Source: Bacteroidales bacterium (GTDB taxonomy: Bacteria; Bacteroidota; Bacteroidia; Bacteroidales; Paludibacteraceae). Taken from it: a stretch of DNA of 8,316 nt. The stretch lies in NCBI GenBank assembly GCA_900766775.1, contig CAAFXN010000064.1, positions 1 to 8,316 of the forward strand. The letters are read 5' to 3'. Under the pieces are notes generated by a model, which saw only the letters and a program-made list of their open reading frames with translations, was not told the DNA's origin and did not search any database. Positions 6,010 to 8,316 of this stretch are shown here, piece after piece (within the stretch, counting starts at the first letter, position 1; each line of letters opens with the position of its first letter). The translations under genes and the position numbers were made by a program.

Positions 6010-8133
6010 CTACACCTGTTTGAGCGAGAGTTGGATACGCTGCCTGTCGCGGTCAATGGCGATGACGCGCACCTGCACGTGTTGGTGGAGGGAGACCACT
6101 TGCGCGGGGTCGGAGATACGGCGGTTGGCCATCTCGGAGATGTGTATCAGTCCGTCTTTGTGCACTCCCAAATCGACAAACGCGCCGAAATTGGAGATGT
6201 TGGTTACTATCCCGGGCAGCACCATGCCCACTTGCAGGTCGTCGATGGTGTGCACGTTCTCGGCAAAATGGAACTCCTCCAACTGCTCTCTGGGGTCTCG
6301 GCTCGGCTTCTCTAACTCATGGAGGATATCGGTCAGCGTGGGCAGTCCGATTTCCTCGGTGATGTACTTGTTGGGGTTGATTTGGCTGCGAAGGGCTTTA
6401 TCTTTCAGTAGGTCTGCCACTGTGCATCCTAAGTCGCGCGCCATACGCTCCACTACGGGGTACGCCTCGGGGTGGACGGCGGAGTTGTCAAGCGGCATGT
6501 CGGAGTCGGTAACGCGCAGGAAACCCGCCGACTGCTCGAAGGTCTTGGCTCCCATCTTCGGCACTTTCAGCAGTGCCTTGCGGTTGGGGAATGCGCCGTT
6601 GGCAGCGCGGTAGTCCACGATGTTCTGCGCGAGGGTGGGACCCAAGCCGGAGATGTAGGTGAGCAGGTGCTTGCTGGCGGTGTTCACATCCACGCCCACG
6701 TGGTTCACCACGCTCTCCACGGTCTGCTCGAGGCTTTCTTTCAGGCGCGTCTGGTCCACATCGTGCTGGTATTGCCCCACGCCGATGGACTTCGGGTCAA
6801 TCTTCACGAGTTCGGCAAGCGGGTCCATGAGTCGCCTGCCTATGCTCACTGCGCCGCGGACGGTTACGTCTTCGTCGGGAAACTCCTCGCGGGCTAACTT
6901 GCTCGCGGAATAGACCGAGGCGCCGTTCTCGCTGACGACGAACACCTGCGGTTTCTGCGTCTCGCTCATGTTTTTGAGGGCGACTTGCACCATCTGCTCC
7001 GTCTCGCGGCTCGCCGTGCCGTTTCCGATGGCAATCGCCTGAATGGCATACTGCTGCACGAGCGCGGCAATGGTCTTGGTGGCGTCAGGCTGGTGGAGAT
7101 AGACCACGGTGTGCATGAGCAGGTCGCCTTGCGCCGAGAGCACCACCACCTTACAGCCCGTGCGGAATCCCGGGTCAAGCGCCAGCACGCGTTTCTGCCC
7201 GAGGGGCGCATCTAATAGCAGTTGGCGCAGGTTGTTGGCGAACACGCGTATCGCCTCCGCGTCGGCTTTCTCCTTGCTCTGCGCGGCGAACTCTGTCTCT
7301 ATGGCGGGCTTCAGCAGCCGTTTGTAGCCGTCTTCCATCGCGAGTTCCACTTGGTAGGTGGCGTCGTTGCTCGCACGCAGGTAGAGATTTGCCAGTTTGT
7401 CGAGGCTCTTCTCCGTGTCGGGCGAAATGTCCACGCGGATGAAGCCCTCTTTCTCCGCGCGGCGGATGGCGAGCAGGCGGTGGCTGGATATACGTCTCAG
7501 CGGCTCGGACACTGCGAAATAGTCTTTGTAGTTTTGCGCCTCGGGGTCGTTCTCCTTACCTTTCGCTACTTTGGTCGTGAGGATGGCGGTGTAGGAGAAC
7601 TCGCGGCGGATGGCGTTGCGCGAGCGCTCATCTTCGGCGATACGCTGGGCGATGATGTCGCGTGCACCTTGCAGCGCCTCGGCGGTATCTCGCACGTTTT
7701 CACTGAGATAACGCTTCGCCATCTGCTCGGGGTTGCCTGCGGATTGCTTGAGCAACTCCTCCGCCAGCGGAGTCAGTCCTTTCTCGGCGGCGATGTCCGC
7801 GCGGGTCTTGCGGCGAGGCTTATAGGGGAGGTAGATATCCTCCAACTCGGTGCCGTTCCAGCAGTCTTCTATGCGGCGGCGCAGATCGTCGGTCAGTTTG
7901 CCTTGACTCTCGATGGTGGAGAGCACGGTCTGCTTGCGGTCGGCTAAGTCTTGCAGACGCGTGTATTCCTGTTGTATGCCGGCTATCTGCACCTCGTCCA
8001 GCGAGCCCGTTTTCTCTTTGCGGTAACGGGCGATGAACGGGATAGTAGCCTTCTCGTCAAGCAGCGCGATGGTTGCTGCCACCTGCTTGGCACTAATGCC
8101 CACGATGGGCGATATGAGCGATTCAAAATTCAT
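6010..8133 (-). CDS. tex: Tex family RNA-binding transcription accessory protein
   Basis: Tex is a cytoplasmic nucleic-acid-binding protein related to the core of eukaryotic Spt6 and linked to transcription and gene expression; its exact biochemical role is unsettled. The 707-residue product is full length for the family. It has a helical N-terminal region (about 1-310, with IPFIARYRKEKTGSLDE near 31-47 and LEDIYLPYKPRRKTRA near 97-112). A YqgF/RNase H-like domain follows (about 313-450, with LALDPGFRTGCKVV at 317-330 and SENGASVYSASKLA at 401-414), then the conserved GVGQYQHDVDQ (451-461). Next are helix-hairpin-helix repeats (about 472-560) and a C-terminal S1 RNA-binding domain (about 632-705, with FGAFVDLGVHKDGLIHIS). 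The start ATG (8131-8133) has a GGGGAG ribosome site 9 nt upstream. It is a single-gene unit, convergent with the ATPase operon and not functionally tied to it as far as the sequence shows. Confidence 0.96.
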   Translation of the reverse strand: MNFESLISPIVGISAKQVAATIALLDEKATIPFIARYRKEKTGSLDEVQIAGIQQEYTRLQDLADRKQTVLSTIESQGKLTDDLRRRIEDCWNGTELEDIYLPYKPRRKTRADIAAEKGLTPLAEELLKQSAGNPEQMAKRYLSENVRDTAEALQGARDIIAQRIAEDERSRNAIRREFSYTAILTTKVAKGKENDPEAQNYKDYFAVSEPLRRISSHRLLAIRRAEKEGFIRVDISPDTEKSLDKLANLYLRASNDATYQVELAMEDGYKRLLKPAIETEFAAQSKEKADAEAIRVFANNLRQLLLDAPLGQKRVLALDPGFRTGCKVVVLSAQGDLLMHTVVYLHQPDATKTIAALVQQYAIQAIAIGNGTASRETEQMVQVALKNMSETQKPQVFVVSENGASVYSASKLAREEFPDEDVTVRGAVSIGRRLMDPLAELVKIDPKSIGVGQYQHDVDQTRLKESLEQTVESVVNHVGVDVNTASKHLLTYISGLGPTLAQNIVDYRAANGAFPNRKALLKVPKMGAKTFEQSAGFLRVTDSDMPLDNSAVHPEAYPVVERMARDLGCTVADLLKDKALRSQINPNKYITEEIGLPTLTDILHELEKPSRDPREQLEEFHFAENVHTIDDLQVGMVLPGIVTNISNFGAFVDLGVHKDGLIHISEMANRRISDPAQVVSLHQHVQVRVIAIDRDRQRIQLSLKQV

Positions 8134-8316
8134 AGTAAAGCACTCCCCTTTTCTAATTAACGTGGAGCCAAAATAAGATTTTTGTTTTGATTTTCTTTTG
8201 ATTTCTGAGCGAAGCGAAACAAGGAAAACAATTGCTCAACTTATTTTTAGCAAAGATTTTGTTTAGATTTTAGATTGGACTTTCTGATTATATCCCCGCA
8301 ACGTAAATTAATGGTA
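8134..8316 (-). promoter_or_regulatory. AT-rich upstream region of tex, promoter not resolved
   Basis: These 183 bases contain no gene that I can support. The sequence is strongly AT-rich with repeated T runs on the plus strand (8179-8204). The best match to the Bacteroidota -7 box (TAnnTTTG) on the minus strand is TATTTTG at about 8168-8174, which is one base short in spacing and lacks a convincing -33 TTTG. A TATAAT occurs on the minus strand near 8288-8293, but without a -35 partner, and this phylum does not generally use that box. A promoter for tex must lie here or beyond the window end. Confidence 0.3.
8143..8148 (-). promoter_or_regulatory. tex: Ribosome binding site of tex
   Basis: GGGGAG on the minus strand lies 9 nt before the tex ATG. 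It is the only clear purine-rich Shine-Dalgarno-like site in front of a gene in this window and supports the chosen start. Confidence 0.55.

Noticed and set aside
5863..6315. Plus-strand open frame starting before the 11-bp array and running into the tex 3' end
   Set aside because: Its N-terminal part is translated repeat DNA and the rest is antisense to the S1 domain of tex. The repeat unit is not a multiple of three, so it is not a coding repeat.
7222..7947. Open frame of 241 codons on the plus strand inside tex
   Set aside because: It is antisense to the conserved tex coding sequence, which explains every codon position here. It shows no recognisable motif.

Overview
This 8.3-kb window looks like one end of a metagenomic or draft contig from a member of the Bacteroidota, probably Bacteroidales. 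The evidence is the compact V/A-type ATPase operon layout B-D-I-K, A/T-rich translation starts with little Shine-Dalgarno sequence, and a Tex protein of standard length. No species can be named from sequence alone. The first 18 bases are not genomic: they match the 3' end of the Illumina TruSeq read-1 adapter, so genomic sequence begins at about base 19.

Layout. (1) 19-1630, plus strand: a type II restriction-modification pair. It is a beta-class amino-methyltransferase, probably missing only a few N-terminal residues at the contig end, overlapping by 29 nt a MvaI/BcnI-family endonuclease. This block is visibly AT-richer than what follows. (2) 1639-5806, plus strand: V/A-type ATPase genes for subunits B, D, I and K, tightly packed. 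The A, E and C-like genes usually expected upstream are not in view; the restriction gene ends only 8 nt before ntpB. The K subunit carries the ligand set known for sodium binding. (3) 5807-6009: a convergent intergenic region with a perfect 15-bp-stem terminator, a six-unit 11-bp tandem array and a possible weaker hairpin. (4) 6010-8133, minus strand: a full-length Tex RNA-binding protein. (5) 8134-8316: AT-rich sequence upstream of tex, with no gene.

How the parts relate. B, D, I and K supply the non-catalytic head subunit, the central shaft, the membrane stator and the ion-carrying ring of one rotary pump. The restriction-modification pair is functionally unrelated and looks like a mobile module lodged at or inside the ATPase operon. 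Two observations deserve attention. A hand scan found no CCWGG site (the MvaI target) anywhere in the window, although CCSGG (the BcnI target) occurs at six loci. The endonuclease also has Asn where MvaI and BcnI, as I recall their sequences, have a catalytic Asp.
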